From positions 4,338,501 to 4,402,500 of the forward strand of contig NZ_CP012830.1 in assembly GCF_001307155.1 (NCBI RefSeq): a stretch of 64,000 nucleotides of DNA. Reading direction: 5' to 3'. Positions 26,122 to 35,524 of the stretch are shown piece by piece. The stretch comes from Pseudomonas fluorescens. GTDB lineage: Bacteria; Pseudomonadota; Gammaproteobacteria; Pseudomonadales; Pseudomonadaceae. The notes beneath the pieces are model-generated. The model had not been told where the DNA came from. It searched no databases and saw nothing but the letters and a program-made list of their open reading frames with translations. The number at the start of each line of letters is the position of its first letter. Within the stretch, counting starts at the first letter, position 1. The position numbers and the translations under genes were made by a program.

Positions 26122-27042
26122 ATGGGTCATTATCAACGGTTACTGCTGATCGCCGATCGAACCTTGCATCAATCTCCAGCCTTGCTGCGCGCGGTCGCCC
26201 TGGCCAAGGCGAGTGGGGCGGTCTTGCACGTGTGTGCCTTTGTCGAACCGGTGCCGATCGTTCATTTGTGGGATGAAAAAGTCGATGAGGCGGCGTTTCA
26301 GAGCTACCTGCGTCGCTATCGTCGCTGGATGTCGGAGGAAATCCAGCGGCTGAGCGGTGAGGGGCTGAAAGTCTCGGTGGAAGTGGTCTTCACCACCCAT
26401 CCGCTGCTGGATATCCTGAAGCATGTCGAGGAGTTCAAGCCTGACCTGCTAATCAAGGACGCCACGCTGGAGCCGGTGCTGAAACGGGTATTCATCACGC
26501 CACTTGATTGTCACCTGCTGCGCGAATGCCCGGTGTCTGTGCACCTGGTCAACCAGGCCCGTTACAGCTTGCCTCACCGGATCGTGGCGGCGGTCGACCC
26601 CTTCGACCCACAAACCCAGATCAGTGGCCTCAACGACACCATCATTCAAACCGCGAACGCCCTGGCCCTGCAGTGTGATGCGCCGCTGCATTTGCTCTAC
26701 GCCTATGACCTGTCGCCCGCGTTCAATGGCGATGCACCGTTGGTCAACGGCGGCTGGAGCATGGATTACATGGAGGAGCTGCGTGAATCCCTGCACCTGG
26801 CATTCGTGACCCTGGCCGACCGCTACGGTATACCGCCCGAACGTCGGCACTTTGTCATGGGCCAACCGGTTCGGGCATTGACCGAGTTTGTCGAAGAATA
26901 CCTGGCCGACGTGGTGGTGATGGGCACGGTGCACCGGGTCGGGCTGGATCGGTTGATTGGCAGCACCACCGAACGGGCGCTTTACTCGGTGCCTGGCAGC
27001 ATTCTGGCGGTCCGGTCACCCGGTTTTGCGGTCAGGGGGTGA
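26122..27042 (+). CDS. Universal stress protein, tandem UspE-type (Usp 3)
   Basis: A 306-residue protein with two Usp domains. Domain 1 has LKRVFITPLDCHLLRECPV. Domain 2 has MGTVHRVGLDRLIGSTTERA. The start at 26122 is chosen because the paralogues align from this Met (MGHYQRLLLIADR), and GAGG precedes it exactly as in Usp 5. It ends tail-to-tail with the alcohol dehydrogenase gene, with an 11-base overlap. Confidence 0.92.
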   Translation: MGHYQRLLLIADRTLHQSPALLRAVALAKASGAVLHVCAFVEPVPIVHLWDEKVDEAAFQSYLRRYRRWMSEEIQRLSGEGLKVSVEVVFTTHPLLDILKHVEEFKPDLLIKDATLEPVLKRVFITPLDCHLLRECPVSVHLVNQARYSLPHRIVAAVDPFDPQTQISGLNDTIIQTANALALQCDAPLHLLYAYDLSPAFNGDAPLVNGGWSMDYMEELRESLHLAFVTLADRYGIPPERRHFVMGQPVRALTEFVEEYLADVVVMGTVHRVGLDRLIGSTTERALYSVPGSILAVRSPGFAVRG

Positions 27043-28015
27043 GCACGATGGCGCCTTTGACCTGACCGCTCCTCAGCTGGGCGAGCGCTTGATTGGCATC
27101 GTCCAGTGCAAAACAGGTGACATCGCTGTGCACGGGCGTATGGCGAATCTCCTGGAAAAACGCCGTGCCGTCTTCGCGCGTCAGGTTGGCCACCGAACGT
27201 ACGCTGCGCTCACCCCAGAGCAGACGATAGGGAAACGCCGGGATGTCGCTCATGTGGATGCCGGCGCATATCACACAGCCACCCTTGACGGTGGCCTCCA
27301 GCGCCAACGGCACCAGCGCTCCGACGGGGGCGAAGATCAGGCTGGCGTCGAGCAGGTGTGGCGGTTTCTGGTCCGAAGGGCCAGCCCAGGCGGCGCCCAA
27401 CGTTCGGGCATACGCCTGGCCCTCGTTGTCGCCCGGTCGGGTGAAGGCGTATACCTGTTGACCTCGGCCCAGCGCCACCTGGATTGCCAGGTGCGCGGCG
27501 GCACCGAACCCGTAGAGGCCCAGATGACGTGCGGTTTTGGCCATTTGCAGCGCTCGAAAGCCGATCAGCCCGGCGCATAGCAACGGTGCGGCTTCGGTGG
27601 CCGAGAGCGTGTCCGGAAGGCGAAAGCAGAAGCGCGCGTCGGCCACGGTGTAGTCGGCATAACCGCCGTCCAGATTACAACCGGTGAACTGCGCCTGATC
27701 GCAGAGGTTCTCCCGGCCCGAGCGGCAGAATTCACACCGGCCGCAAGTCGATCCGAGCCAGGGAACGCCGACCCGCTGGCCGATCCAGTCGGGCGCAACG
27801 TCGGCCCCCACCGCGGTCACTTCCCCGACAATTTCGTGCCCCGGCACTCGCGGCAGTGTCGCTTGCGGCAGCTCACCATCGACCAGGTGCAGGTCGGTGC
27901 GGCACACGCCACAGGCCAGGACTTTGATTAACAGTTGCTGAGCATCAGGTGTCGGGATCGCGCGCTCTTCCCGTTGCAGTGGCTGGCCAGGAGTCTGTAG
28001 CACCATGGCGCGCAT
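27032..28015 (-). CDS. Zinc-dependent alcohol dehydrogenase family protein
   Basis: A 327-residue medium-chain dehydrogenase. Catalytic zinc ligands are Cys in ACGVCRTDLH and His-Glu in GHEIVGEV. The structural zinc lobe is CGRCEFCRSGRENLC. The nucleotide site is GLYGFGAAAHLAIQ. It lies 33 bases downstream of the FNR-type regulator gene on the same strand and is probably co-transcribed. The likely role is reducing aldehydes to alcohols, or the reverse, as a fermentative redox sink. The substrate is unknown. Confidence 0.9.
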   Translation of the reverse strand: MRAMVLQTPGQPLQREERAIPTPDAQQLLIKVLACGVCRTDLHLVDGELPQATLPRVPGHEIVGEVTAVGADVAPDWIGQRVGVPWLGSTCGRCEFCRSGRENLCDQAQFTGCNLDGGYADYTVADARFCFRLPDTLSATEAAPLLCAGLIGFRALQMAKTARHLGLYGFGAAAHLAIQVALGRGQQVYAFTRPGDNEGQAYARTLGAAWAGPSDQKPPHLLDASLIFAPVGALVPLALEATVKGGCVICAGIHMSDIPAFPYRLLWGERSVRSVANLTREDGTAFFQEIRHTPVHSDVTCFALDDANQALAQLRSGQVKGAIVLTP

Positions 28016-28048
28016 GACGATTCTCCGGAATCAAAGGCATTCAGGCTG

Positions 28049-28801
28049 TCAAGCTGGCGCGTCCCGATGACAGCCGGTGACCAGTTGCTTGAGCCTGTCC
28101 ATGTCGAGGATGGTGACGTTACGCCCGGAAATCTCGACCAGTGCCTGATCCCGCAGGTGGGCAATGCCTCGGCAGATGGTTTCCAGACGCAGCCCCAGGT
28201 AGGAGCCGATCTCTTCGCGACGCATCTTCAGTACGAACTCCCTGGACGAATAACCGCGCAGGCTAAGCCGCTGCGACAGGTTCAGCAGAAAGGCCGCCAG
28301 ACGTTCGTCGGAGTTCATCTTGCCCATCAGCATCAGCATGTCGTGATCGCGCACGATTTCGCGGCTTAGAAGTTTGTTCAGATTGTGCTGCAGTGTAGGC
28401 AGCTCCCGGGAAAGCTTCTCCAGCTGGGCGAAATGGATGGGACACACTTCGCTGTCCTCAAGAGCGAAAGCATTACAGGTGTGCTGCTCTTCACTGATGG
28501 CGTCCAGGCCGAGCATCTCGCCGGGTATTTGAAAACCGGTGACTTGCTCGCGACCGTCGAGAGACAACACTGTGGTCTTGAAAGAACCGATGCGCACTGC
28601 GTAAAGCGAGCGCAATGAATCACCCGTGCGATACAACGCTGCACCTTTTTTAACTTTTACGCGCTGGATGATCAGGGTATCCAATCGCTCTACTTCCTGG
28701 TCGGTCAGGCCAATCGGCAGGCACAGTTCCAGCACGCTGCAGTTGGCGCAGGCAGCCTTGAGGTAATGGGCGTGAAGGGGGCGGAGGTCATACGGCGGCA
28801 T
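28049..28801 (-). CDS. FNR/ANR-family oxygen-responsive transcriptional regulator
   Basis: A 250-residue Crp/Fnr regulator. An Fe-S cysteine set is present: C18, C21 and C27 (CANCSVLELC), plus C120 in EDSEVCPIHF. The spacing (2, 5, then 92 residues between C27 and C120) matches E. coli FNR. The effector domain is followed by helix-turn-helix EEIGSYLGLRLETICRGIAHL. The DNA-contact residues E207 and R211 are kept, but the Ser between them (FNR S212) is Cys210. The start at 28801 follows GAGGGAC; two upstream Mets are rejected. It is probably the island's own regulator, a paralogue of the housekeeping ANR. It is divergent from phosphoketolase across a shared perfect box. Confidence 0.9.
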   Translation of the reverse strand: MPPYDLRPLHAHYLKAACANCSVLELCLPIGLTDQEVERLDTLIIQRVKVKKGAALYRTGDSLRSLYAVRIGSFKTTVLSLDGREQVTGFQIPGEMLGLDAISEEQHTCNAFALEDSEVCPIHFAQLEKLSRELPTLQHNLNKLLSREIVRDHDMLMLMGKMNSDERLAAFLLNLSQRLSLRGYSSREFVLKMRREEIGSYLGLRLETICRGIAHLRDQALVEISGRNVTILDMDRLKQLVTGCHRDAPA

Positions 28802-28971
28802 TTTGCGTCCCTCTATCGGTGTATGAAGCATAGGCGCTGAGAGCCCGGTCAAACCCTTAATGCGTAACCCGGGGGCGTTTGTACGACGAACGGGGAGGGG
28901 GGCCCAGCAGATTCAATGACAGAAGGTGCCGCGTTGACGCTCTCGAGATCTCCTCTTCAGAGAAGGCGCGT

Positions 28972-28985
28972 TTGATGTAAATCAA
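28972..28985. promoter_or_regulatory. Perfect FNR/ANR box between regulator and phosphoketolase
   Basis: TTGATgtaaATCAA is 103 bases from the phosphoketolase start and 171 bases from the regulator start. It could serve both, giving autoregulation. Confidence 0.85.
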
Positions 28986-29087
28986 GTCTTGAACCTCCCA
29001 GACTCCCAGAATCGACAAATGCCCTGTTCGCAGCGCGGGCCTGTCATCGATGGCCGGCGCTGCTCTTTGTCGAGAGCGGAGAGCTTC

Positions 29088-31463
29088 ATGAGCGATTTTC
29101 TGAGTGCCGAGCAGCTGGAAGGTCTCGATGCCTATTGGCGAGCGTCCAATTACCTGGCAGTGGGGCAGATCTACCTCAAGGACAACCCGCTGATCAGCGC
29201 ACCCCTGGCACTGGAACATGTAAAACCGCGATTACTGGGGCATTGGGGAACAACGCCAGGGCTGAATCTGATCTACGTGCACCTCAACCGCCTGATCACC
29301 TGCTACGACCTGAACATGATCTTCGTCACCGGCCCTGGGCATGGTGGGCCGGCGATCGTGGCGCAGACCTATCTGGAAGGGACTTACACCGAGTTCAATC
29401 CTTCAGTGGAGCAGAACCGTAACGGCCTGGTCCGGCTCTTTCGGCAGTTTTCCTGGCCTTATGGGCTTTCCAGCCATGTTTCGGCGCAGATTCCCGGGTC
29501 GATCCATGAAGGCGGCGAACTGGGCTATTCCCTGGCCCATGCTTACGGCGCGGCGTTCGATAACCCGGACCTGATCGTGGCGTGCGTGATCGGCGACGGT
29601 GAGGCTGAAACGGGAACGCTGGCGGCCAGCTGGCATTCCAACAAATTCCTTAATCCGGTGCGTGACGGGGCTGTCCTGCCGATTCTGCACCTCAATGGCT
29701 ACAAGATCGCCAACCCCTCGGTGCTCTCCAGAATCAGCGAAGACGAACTGTCGGCCCTGATGTATGGCTACGGTTACGATCCGTATTTTGTCGAGGGTGA
29801 CGAGCCTGAAGAGGTTCATCAGGCGTTGGCCAGAACCCTGGACACGATGCTGTTGAAAATCCGCGAGATCCAGCGTATTGCGCGCAAATACCCACAGCCT
29901 CCGGTGCCGGAGCGCCCGCTTTGGCCGATGCTGGTGCTGCGTACGCCAAAGGGCTGGACAGGCCCCAAATTCGTCGATGGCCGGCGCATTGAAGGCACGT
30001 GTCGTGCGCATCAGGTGCCGCTGGCGGATTTCGGCCAGCCGACTCATCTGCGGCAACTGGAGGAGTGGCTTAGCAGCTATCGTCCGGATGAGCTGTTTGA
30101 CGTCAACGGTGCCTTGTTACCCGAAATCGCTGCGCTGGCACCGACGGGGCACCGGCGAATGAGCGCCAATCCTCACGCCAATGGTGGCCTGCTGCTGCGA
30201 CCGCTGGATCTGCCGCGCTTTACCGAATACGCCGTGAAACTTCCCGCGCCGGGCTGCCTGCGCGCAGAAGCGACCCGGGTGCTGGGGGCGTTTCTGCGCG
30301 ATGTGATGAAAAACAATCTGGCCTCAGGCAATTTTCGGTTGTTCGGCCCGGATGAAACCGCCTCGAACCGACTGGATGCAGTCTACGACGTCAGCGCAAA
30401 GGCCTGGATGGGTAACCTGGAGCCCGAGGATATCGACCTGACGGCCGAAGGCCGGGTGATGGAGATTCTGAGTGAGCAAGTGTGCGAGGGGTGGCTGGAA
30501 GGCTATTTATTGACGGGCCGGCATGGACTGTTCTCCTGTTACGAGGCGTTCATTCACATCGTCGATTCGATGTTCAATCAGCACGCCAAATGGCTGAAAA
30601 CCGCCGCCGAGGTGCCTTGGCGCAAACCGGTAGCCTCGCTCAATTACTTGCTCACCTCGCATGTCTGGCGTCAGGACCATAACGGTTTTTCCCATCAGGA
30701 CCCGGGCTTCATCGATCTGGTCGCGAACAAGAAGTCCGATGTGGTCCGGATCTACCTGCCGGCCGACGCCAACTGCCTGCTGTCGGTTGCCGACCACTGC
30801 CTGAGAAGTCGCAACTACATCAACGTCATCGTTGCCGGCAAGCAACCGGAGTGGCAGTGGCTGGATATCGGTTCGGCCATCCGTCATTGCCTGTGCGGCA
30901 TCGGTCGATGGGACTGGGCCAGCCAGAACGATCAAGACCCGGACGTGGTCATGGCCTGCGCCGGAGACGTCCCGACCCTGGAAACGCTGGCCGCCGTGAC
31001 CTTGCTTCGCGAGTACGTGCCGGATCTGCGCGTCAGGGTGATCAACGTCGTCGACTTGATGGTGCTGCAACCGTCATTTCAGCATCCCCATGGTTTGTCG
31101 GATTCGGCTTTCGACGAGCTGTTCACCGTCGACAGGCCCGTGATCTTTGCGTTCCACGGGTACCCGGCACTGATTCACCGGCTGATTTACAAACGCAGCA
31201 ATCATGAAAACTTCCACGTGCGCGGCTTCAAGGAGGAGGGGGCGACCACGACACCGTTCGATATGGCGGTGATCAATAACCTGGACCGTTATCAGCTGGC
31301 GCTGGATGTGATCGAGCGGGTTCCGCGCCTGCACGAGCAGATCGAAACCGCCCGGGCGCGTTACTGGGCAACGATGGAGAAACACAAGCTTTACCTCATC
31401 GAACACGGGCAGGACTTGCCCGAAGTGATGAACTGGCAATGGACGCCTGCGGCCGGCAGTTGA
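29088..31463 (+). CDS. xfp: Phosphoketolase (xylulose-5-P/fructose-6-P)
   Basis: A 791-residue thiamine-diphosphate enzyme of the usual length. TPP and active-site motifs include TGPGHGGPA, SIHEGGELGYSLAHAYGA, GDGEAETG and HLNGYKIANP. The C-terminal half has HVWRQDHNGFSHQDPG. It splits xylulose-5-phosphate or fructose-6-phosphate with phosphate into acetyl-phosphate plus an aldose phosphate, yielding a high-energy phosphate without oxygen. The start at 29088 follows GGAGAG. It probably shares an operon with Usp 4, 90 bases downstream. No acetate kinase or phosphotransacetylase is in the window. Confidence 0.95.
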   Translation: MSDFLSAEQLEGLDAYWRASNYLAVGQIYLKDNPLISAPLALEHVKPRLLGHWGTTPGLNLIYVHLNRLITCYDLNMIFVTGPGHGGPAIVAQTYLEGTYTEFNPSVEQNRNGLVRLFRQFSWPYGLSSHVSAQIPGSIHEGGELGYSLAHAYGAAFDNPDLIVACVIGDGEAETGTLAASWHSNKFLNPVRDGAVLPILHLNGYKIANPSVLSRISEDELSALMYGYGYDPYFVEGDEPEEVHQALARTLDTMLLKIREIQRIARKYPQPPVPERPLWPMLVLRTPKGWTGPKFVDGRRIEGTCRAHQVPLADFGQPTHLRQLEEWLSSYRPDELFDVNGALLPEIAALAPTGHRRMSANPHANGGLLLRPLDLPRFTEYAVKLPAPGCLRAEATRVLGAFLRDVMKNNLASGNFRLFGPDETASNRLDAVYDVSAKAWMGNLEPEDIDLTAEGRVMEILSEQVCEGWLEGYLLTGRHGLFSCYEAFIHIVDSMFNQHAKWLKTAAEVPWRKPVASLNYLLTSHVWRQDHNGFSHQDPGFIDLVANKKSDVVRIYLPADANCLLSVADHCLRSRNYINVIVAGKQPEWQWLDIGSAIRHCLCGIGRWDWASQNDQDPDVVMACAGDVPTLETLAAVTLLREYVPDLRVRVINVVDLMVLQPSFQHPHGLSDSAFDELFTVDRPVIFAFHGYPALIHRLIYKRSNHENFHVRGFKEEGATTTPFDMAVINNLDRYQLALDVIERVPRLHEQIETARARYWATMEKHKLYLIEHGQDLPEVMNWQWTPAAGS

Positions 31464-31553
31464 GGAGCCCCAATCGATGCCGTCATCCATCCAGCATGAG
31501 CGCAGAGGCAAGAAGCCGTTCGCGTCCAGGCCTGAACGTTCTGGAGCCAGACC

Positions 31554-32435
31554 ATGAGCCAGTATCAACGGTTGCTGCTGATCATCAATCCGACCCTGCG
31601 TCACTCCCCGGCCATCCACCAGGCCAGCGCTCTGGCCAAGGCCTGTGGTGCCACTCTGCATATTCTCGGGCTGACCAAACCGGTCAGGCTTTTTTCTCTG
31701 CTTGAACCGCCGGCACGGGACGAGACGCGCACGCGTTACCTGCAGGAGCAGAGCCGATGGTTGAAGAATGAAGTGCACGCACTACGCGCCAAAGGGCTTG
31801 ATGTGACCAGCGAAGTGAGATGGAGCGACGACGCCCGTCTGGAGATCCTGGACTATGTGATGCAACTGCGCCCCGACCTGTTGCTCAAGGAGATTCAGCA
31901 TGAGCCGCTGCTCAAGCGCGCCTTTGTCACGCCCATGGATTGGTACTTGCTGCGCGAATGCCCGGTGCCGGTTTATCTGCTGAGTCCGTGCAGTCATGCG
32001 TTGCCGCGCAAGGTGGTCGCGGCGGTGGATCCCGAGCCGCAGGGCAGCAAGCTGAACGAGCGGATCCTGCAGCAGGCCAATAGCCTGGCGTTGCAATGTG
32101 ATGCCCAATTGTCTTTGCTGCACGTCTGCCCTATGTCCTCCGACTATCTGGACGACGCAGATGGAGATGAGCCGGTGCTGTCGAAGCTCAGGAAAGATCT
32201 GCGCCAGGCACTGGAAAAATCCTTTGTCACACTGGCTCACGACTTCGGGGTGCCTGTTGAATGTCGGCACTTTATCTTCGGCGATCCGGTGTCGGCGCTG
32301 GCCGGATTCGTCAACGACAACCAGACTGACGTGATCGTCATGGGCCGGGGCCGGCACCATGGCCTGCAATGGTTGATTGGCAGCACCACCGAACATGTTC
32401 TTTATCAAGTGCCTTGCAGCATCCTGGCCGTTTAG
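31554..32435 (+). CDS. Universal stress protein, tandem UspE-type (Usp 4)
   Basis: A 293-residue protein with two Usp domains: LKRAFVTPMDWYLLRECPV in domain 1 and MGRGRHHGLQWLIGSTTEHV in domain 2. It is the closest paralogue of Usp 6; they share the N-terminus MSQYQRLLLIIN and very similar DNA around the start. No FNR box lies in the 90-base gap, so it is presumably read from the phosphoketolase promoter. Confidence 0.92.
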   Translation: MSQYQRLLLIINPTLRHSPAIHQASALAKACGATLHILGLTKPVRLFSLLEPPARDETRTRYLQEQSRWLKNEVHALRAKGLDVTSEVRWSDDARLEILDYVMQLRPDLLLKEIQHEPLLKRAFVTPMDWYLLRECPVPVYLLSPCSHALPRKVVAAVDPEPQGSKLNERILQQANSLALQCDAQLSLLHVCPMSSDYLDDADGDEPVLSKLRKDLRQALEKSFVTLAHDFGVPVECRHFIFGDPVSALAGFVNDNQTDVIVMGRGRHHGLQWLIGSTTEHVLYQVPCSILAV

Positions 32436-32467
32436 GTCCCGTGGAAGCGGTCGTCCACCGGCGGCCG

Positions 32468-32893
32468 CTACTTGCTCTTCCAGTATTTCTGCATTTCGAG
32501 AAACAGAAAGGACGCCGTCCAGGTAATGAGCACCAGGCCGGTCAGTGCCTGCAACCCGGTCAGGTACTTGAGTTTGCCCACGGGCGAAATATCGCCAAAA
32601 CCGATGGTGGTAAAGGTGGTGAAGGAGAAGTACACGCAATCCATGAACGAGCCATCAAAGTTGCCGTTCAGGCTGCCCCAGTCACCGGAGCGCGCCATCA
32701 GGTAATAGGCCAGCGCAAAGCACCAGACTTCTGTTGCATGGGCCAGCATCGCGCCGAATACCCCGACGACGATTCTGAATCGACTCCAGGCCCTGAGCCT
32801 GGGTAGCCAGTCGTTCAGGCGTGACAGGCATTCGTAGTGGATCACTACGGCAACGATGACCACCAGCGTATTGATCAGCGTGACCTCAATCAT
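32468..32893 (-). CDS. Two-TM potassium channel subunit
   Basis: A 141-residue membrane protein. Hydrophobic helices at about 3-20 and 43-65 precede a pore loop with selectivity filter TTIGFGD (about residue 95), and a last helix follows at about 110-130. It has no RCK or nucleotide-binding domain. The ATG overlaps the FtsH-like stop (ATGA), so the two are translationally coupled. Potassium flux control and a membrane protease in one transcript suggest membrane-potential maintenance under stress; that is inference. Confidence 0.85.
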   Translation of the reverse strand: MIEVTLINTLVVIVAVVIHYECLSRLNDWLPRLRAWSRFRIVVGVFGAMLAHATEVWCFALAYYLMARSGDWGSLNGNFDGSFMDCVYFSFTTFTTIGFGDISPVGKLKYLTGLQALTGLVLITWTASFLFLEMQKYWKSK

Positions 32894-34713
32894 GGCGAGC
32901 CATCGGGGGCGGCCTTGAGCGGTAGCAGCGGCGGAAACTCCTCTGGCGTCAGCGTTTCTCTTTCCAGCAGTAAATGAGCACCGGCATCCAGGTCGGCTCG
33001 ACGACTGTCGAGCAGCGCCTTGGCCCGGTTATAGGCTTCTTCGAGCAGGGCGCGGATGCCCAGGTCGATTTCCCGCGCGGTTTGCTCCGAATAGTCTTTC
33101 TGGCCCAGTCCGGCCATGTGTTCGCCCAGATAAGTCGGGGTTTGCCGTTCGAGTACCGATTGACCGAGTTCGGCACTCATGCCGAAACGGGTGATCAACT
33201 GCCGGGCGATGTCGGTCGCCCGGGTCAGGTCATCGGCGGCACCCGTGGAAATCTGGCCATAGACGATGAACTCGGCGGCCCGACCGGCCATCAGCACGGC
33301 GATGCGGTCCTTGAGCATCTGACAACTGATCAGGAAGTGATCCTCGGTCGGGCGCTGCAAGGTATAGCCCAGCGAGCCAATGGAGCGGGGGATGATCGAG
33401 ACCTTGTGGACCGGGTCCATCCCTGGCAACGTGCCAGCCGCCAGGGCATGGCCCATTTCGTGATAGGCCACCACCAGACGTTCGTCAGGCAGTAACAGGC
33501 TGCTCTTGCGTTCGACCCCGGCGACGATGCGTTCCACCGCGACGGTGAAGTCGTCGAGGTTGACGGTCTCGCCTCCCCGGCGGGTGGCCACGATCGCGGC
33601 TTCGTTGATCAGATTGGCCAGGTCGGCACCGGTGAAGCCCGTGGTGATTTCGGCGATACGTTCGGAGTCGATGTCGGGCGCTACGGTGATTTTTTTCAGA
33701 TGGACCTTGAGGATGGCTTGTCGGCCTTTTCGATCGGGGCGGTCGATCACCAGTTGACGGTCGAAGCGCCCGGCCCGCAGCAACGCCGGATCGAGGACCT
33801 CCGGCCGGTTGGTCGCTGCCAGCAGGACCACACCTTCGCGCGGGTCGAAACCGTCCAGTTCGGCCAGCAGTTGGTTGAGGGTCTGTTCTTTTTCGTCGTT
33901 GCCGCCAAACGCACCGATACCGCGCATTTTGCCCAGGGCGTCGAGTTCGTCGATGAAAATGATGCACGGTGCCGCCTGCCGTGCCTGCTCGAACAGGTCG
34001 CGCACTCGAGCGGCGCCGACACCGACGAACATTTCGACGAACTCGGAACCGGAAATCGAAAAAAACGGCACCCCGGCTTCACCGGCAATCGCCTTGGCCA
34101 CCAGGGTCTTGCCGGTGCCCGGTGGGCCGACCAGCAGGGTGCCCTTGGGAATATGCGCCCCCAGGCGTGCGTATTTGGCCTTGTCCTTCAGGAACGAGAC
34201 GATTTCCACCAGCTCGGCCTTGGCTTCATCGATGCCCGCGACATCGGCGAACGTCACTCCGGTATCGCGTTCGACAAACACTTTGGCCCGCGACTTGCCG
34301 ACATTCATCAGTCCGCCAAGGCCCTGTTTTTCGGCCATGCCGCGGAACAGGAAATGCCAGAGCACCATGATCATCGCAAAGGGTAGCAACCAGCCCAGCA
34401 GCGCGTTCAGCAGGGTGTTTTCGCTGATGCCGGAAAAGCCGACACCCGATTGTGCCAACTCAGTCGCCAGCGTGGGATCGACCCGCACGGTGGTGAACAG
34501 GTCGTGGCCGTCGATGGGCTCTTGCAGCTTGCCGCTGATCTGCTCCTTGTCGACCCGCAACTCGCTGACCTTGTGCTCGCCCAACAGTTGCAGGAACTGA
34601 CTGTAGGGGATGCTCTGCACCGAATGGCGGTCAACAAAAAACAGCTGGGCGAGTGCAAGGACCAGAAAGGTGATCGCGAAGTAGGAAAGGTTCCATTGGT
34701 GATTCTTTTTCAT
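32890..34713 (-). CDS. ftsH: FtsH-type ATP-dependent zinc metalloprotease (second copy)
   Basis: A 607-residue membrane AAA protease. TM1 is at about 10-26, followed by a short periplasmic domain, TM2 at about 103-124, Walker A GPPGTGKT (196-203), Walker B IIFIDE (251-256), the arginine-finger region TNRPEVLDPALLRAGRFDR and the zinc site HEMGH (418-422). It is shorter than the usual 630-645 residues and lacks the long acidic C-tail. It is an accessory FtsH that may degrade damaged membrane proteins or regulators. It lies 163 bases downstream of the BON gene. Confidence 0.93.
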   Translation of the reverse strand: MKKNHQWNLSYFAITFLVLALAQLFFVDRHSVQSIPYSQFLQLLGEHKVSELRVDKEQISGKLQEPIDGHDLFTTVRVDPTLATELAQSGVGFSGISENTLLNALLGWLLPFAMIMVLWHFLFRGMAEKQGLGGLMNVGKSRAKVFVERDTGVTFADVAGIDEAKAELVEIVSFLKDKAKYARLGAHIPKGTLLVGPPGTGKTLVAKAIAGEAGVPFFSISGSEFVEMFVGVGAARVRDLFEQARQAAPCIIFIDELDALGKMRGIGAFGGNDEKEQTLNQLLAELDGFDPREGVVLLAATNRPEVLDPALLRAGRFDRQLVIDRPDRKGRQAILKVHLKKITVAPDIDSERIAEITTGFTGADLANLINEAAIVATRRGGETVNLDDFTVAVERIVAGVERKSSLLLPDERLVVAYHEMGHALAAGTLPGMDPVHKVSIIPRSIGSLGYTLQRPTEDHFLISCQMLKDRIAVLMAGRAAEFIVYGQISTGAADDLTRATDIARQLITRFGMSAELGQSVLERQTPTYLGEHMAGLGQKDYSEQTAREIDLGIRALLEEAYNRAKALLDSRRADLDAGAHLLLERETLTPEEFPPLLPLKAAPDGSP

Positions 34714-34876
34714 GGCCTTGGCTCAGGGAAAAAAGGCGGGCTGGCCCGATGCGTGACGGTTTGATTGCCGAACGCCGAGGCTCAAGCTCGTTGGGCATCT
34801 GAATACGATTCTAGACGCCATCAGCCCGAACGCCGGGGTTTACGCCGGACGTCGAGCTGATATTCCCTGTTTGACA

Positions 34877-35524
34877 TCAGGCAATCAGCAGGTGATCTTC
34901 CACTGCTCTCACACCCGGTACGGACCAGGCAGCGCGGGTGGCGATCTGGCGTTCACGCCACAGATGGACCCGGCCTTCAAGTTTCACGACATCACCGTCT
35001 ACCTTGACGTGAATACCCTTGGCATCCACTTCGGCATTGCGCTTGAGGGCTTCTTCGATGCGGTGCTGGATATCGGCCACTTCCACCCGAGGATAAAGGG
35101 TGAGCCGATTGTCCACGCCCACCACCCCGGACAACTTGCGCACCGCCCGTTCGACGGTTTCTTTCTGGTACTGCCAGTCCACCTTGCCTTCCAGCGTTAC
35201 CCAGCCCTTTTGTACGATGACCTTGATGGTGTCTATGGGGACGTCAGAACTCCAGGCAATGATCTTCAACGCGCGGGTCGCGATGGTGTCATCTGCCGTG
35301 CCTTCCCCGGGGTCCAGCCTGACCTGTATTTCTTCGGCCAGCGCGCGTACGCCCTTGATGCGTTTTACCGCCTGTTCAGCAGCGATTTTCTGGGCATAGG
35401 TCCGGACATGGCCGGAGAGCGTGACGACGCCCTTGTCCACAGCGACGCCGATATTGGCGGCATCGATATCCGGCTGGAACTCAAGCTCATCCAGAATGGT
35501 TTGGCGCAGACTCAAATCGTTCAT
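34877..35524 (-). CDS. BON-domain protein with three BON repeats
   Basis: A 215-residue protein with three BON modules at about 1-70, 75-145 and 146-215. Each has the core VxVxxGxVTLxGxV (for example IGVAVDKGVVTLSGHV). There is no signal peptide, so unlike OsmY it is likely cytoplasmic. The start at 35524 follows AGAGGAC. An FNR/ANR-like box (35617-35630) lies 93 bases upstream. BON domains bind membranes or lipids, and osmotic or envelope stress is the usual context. Confidence 0.87.
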   Translation of the reverse strand: MNDLSLRQTILDELEFQPDIDAANIGVAVDKGVVTLSGHVRTYAQKIAAEQAVKRIKGVRALAEEIQVRLDPGEGTADDTIATRALKIIAWSSDVPIDTIKVIVQKGWVTLEGKVDWQYQKETVERAVRKLSGVVGVDNRLTLYPRVEVADIQHRIEEALKRNAEVDAKGIHVKVDGDVVKLEGRVHLWRERQIATRAAWSVPGVRAVEDHLLIA

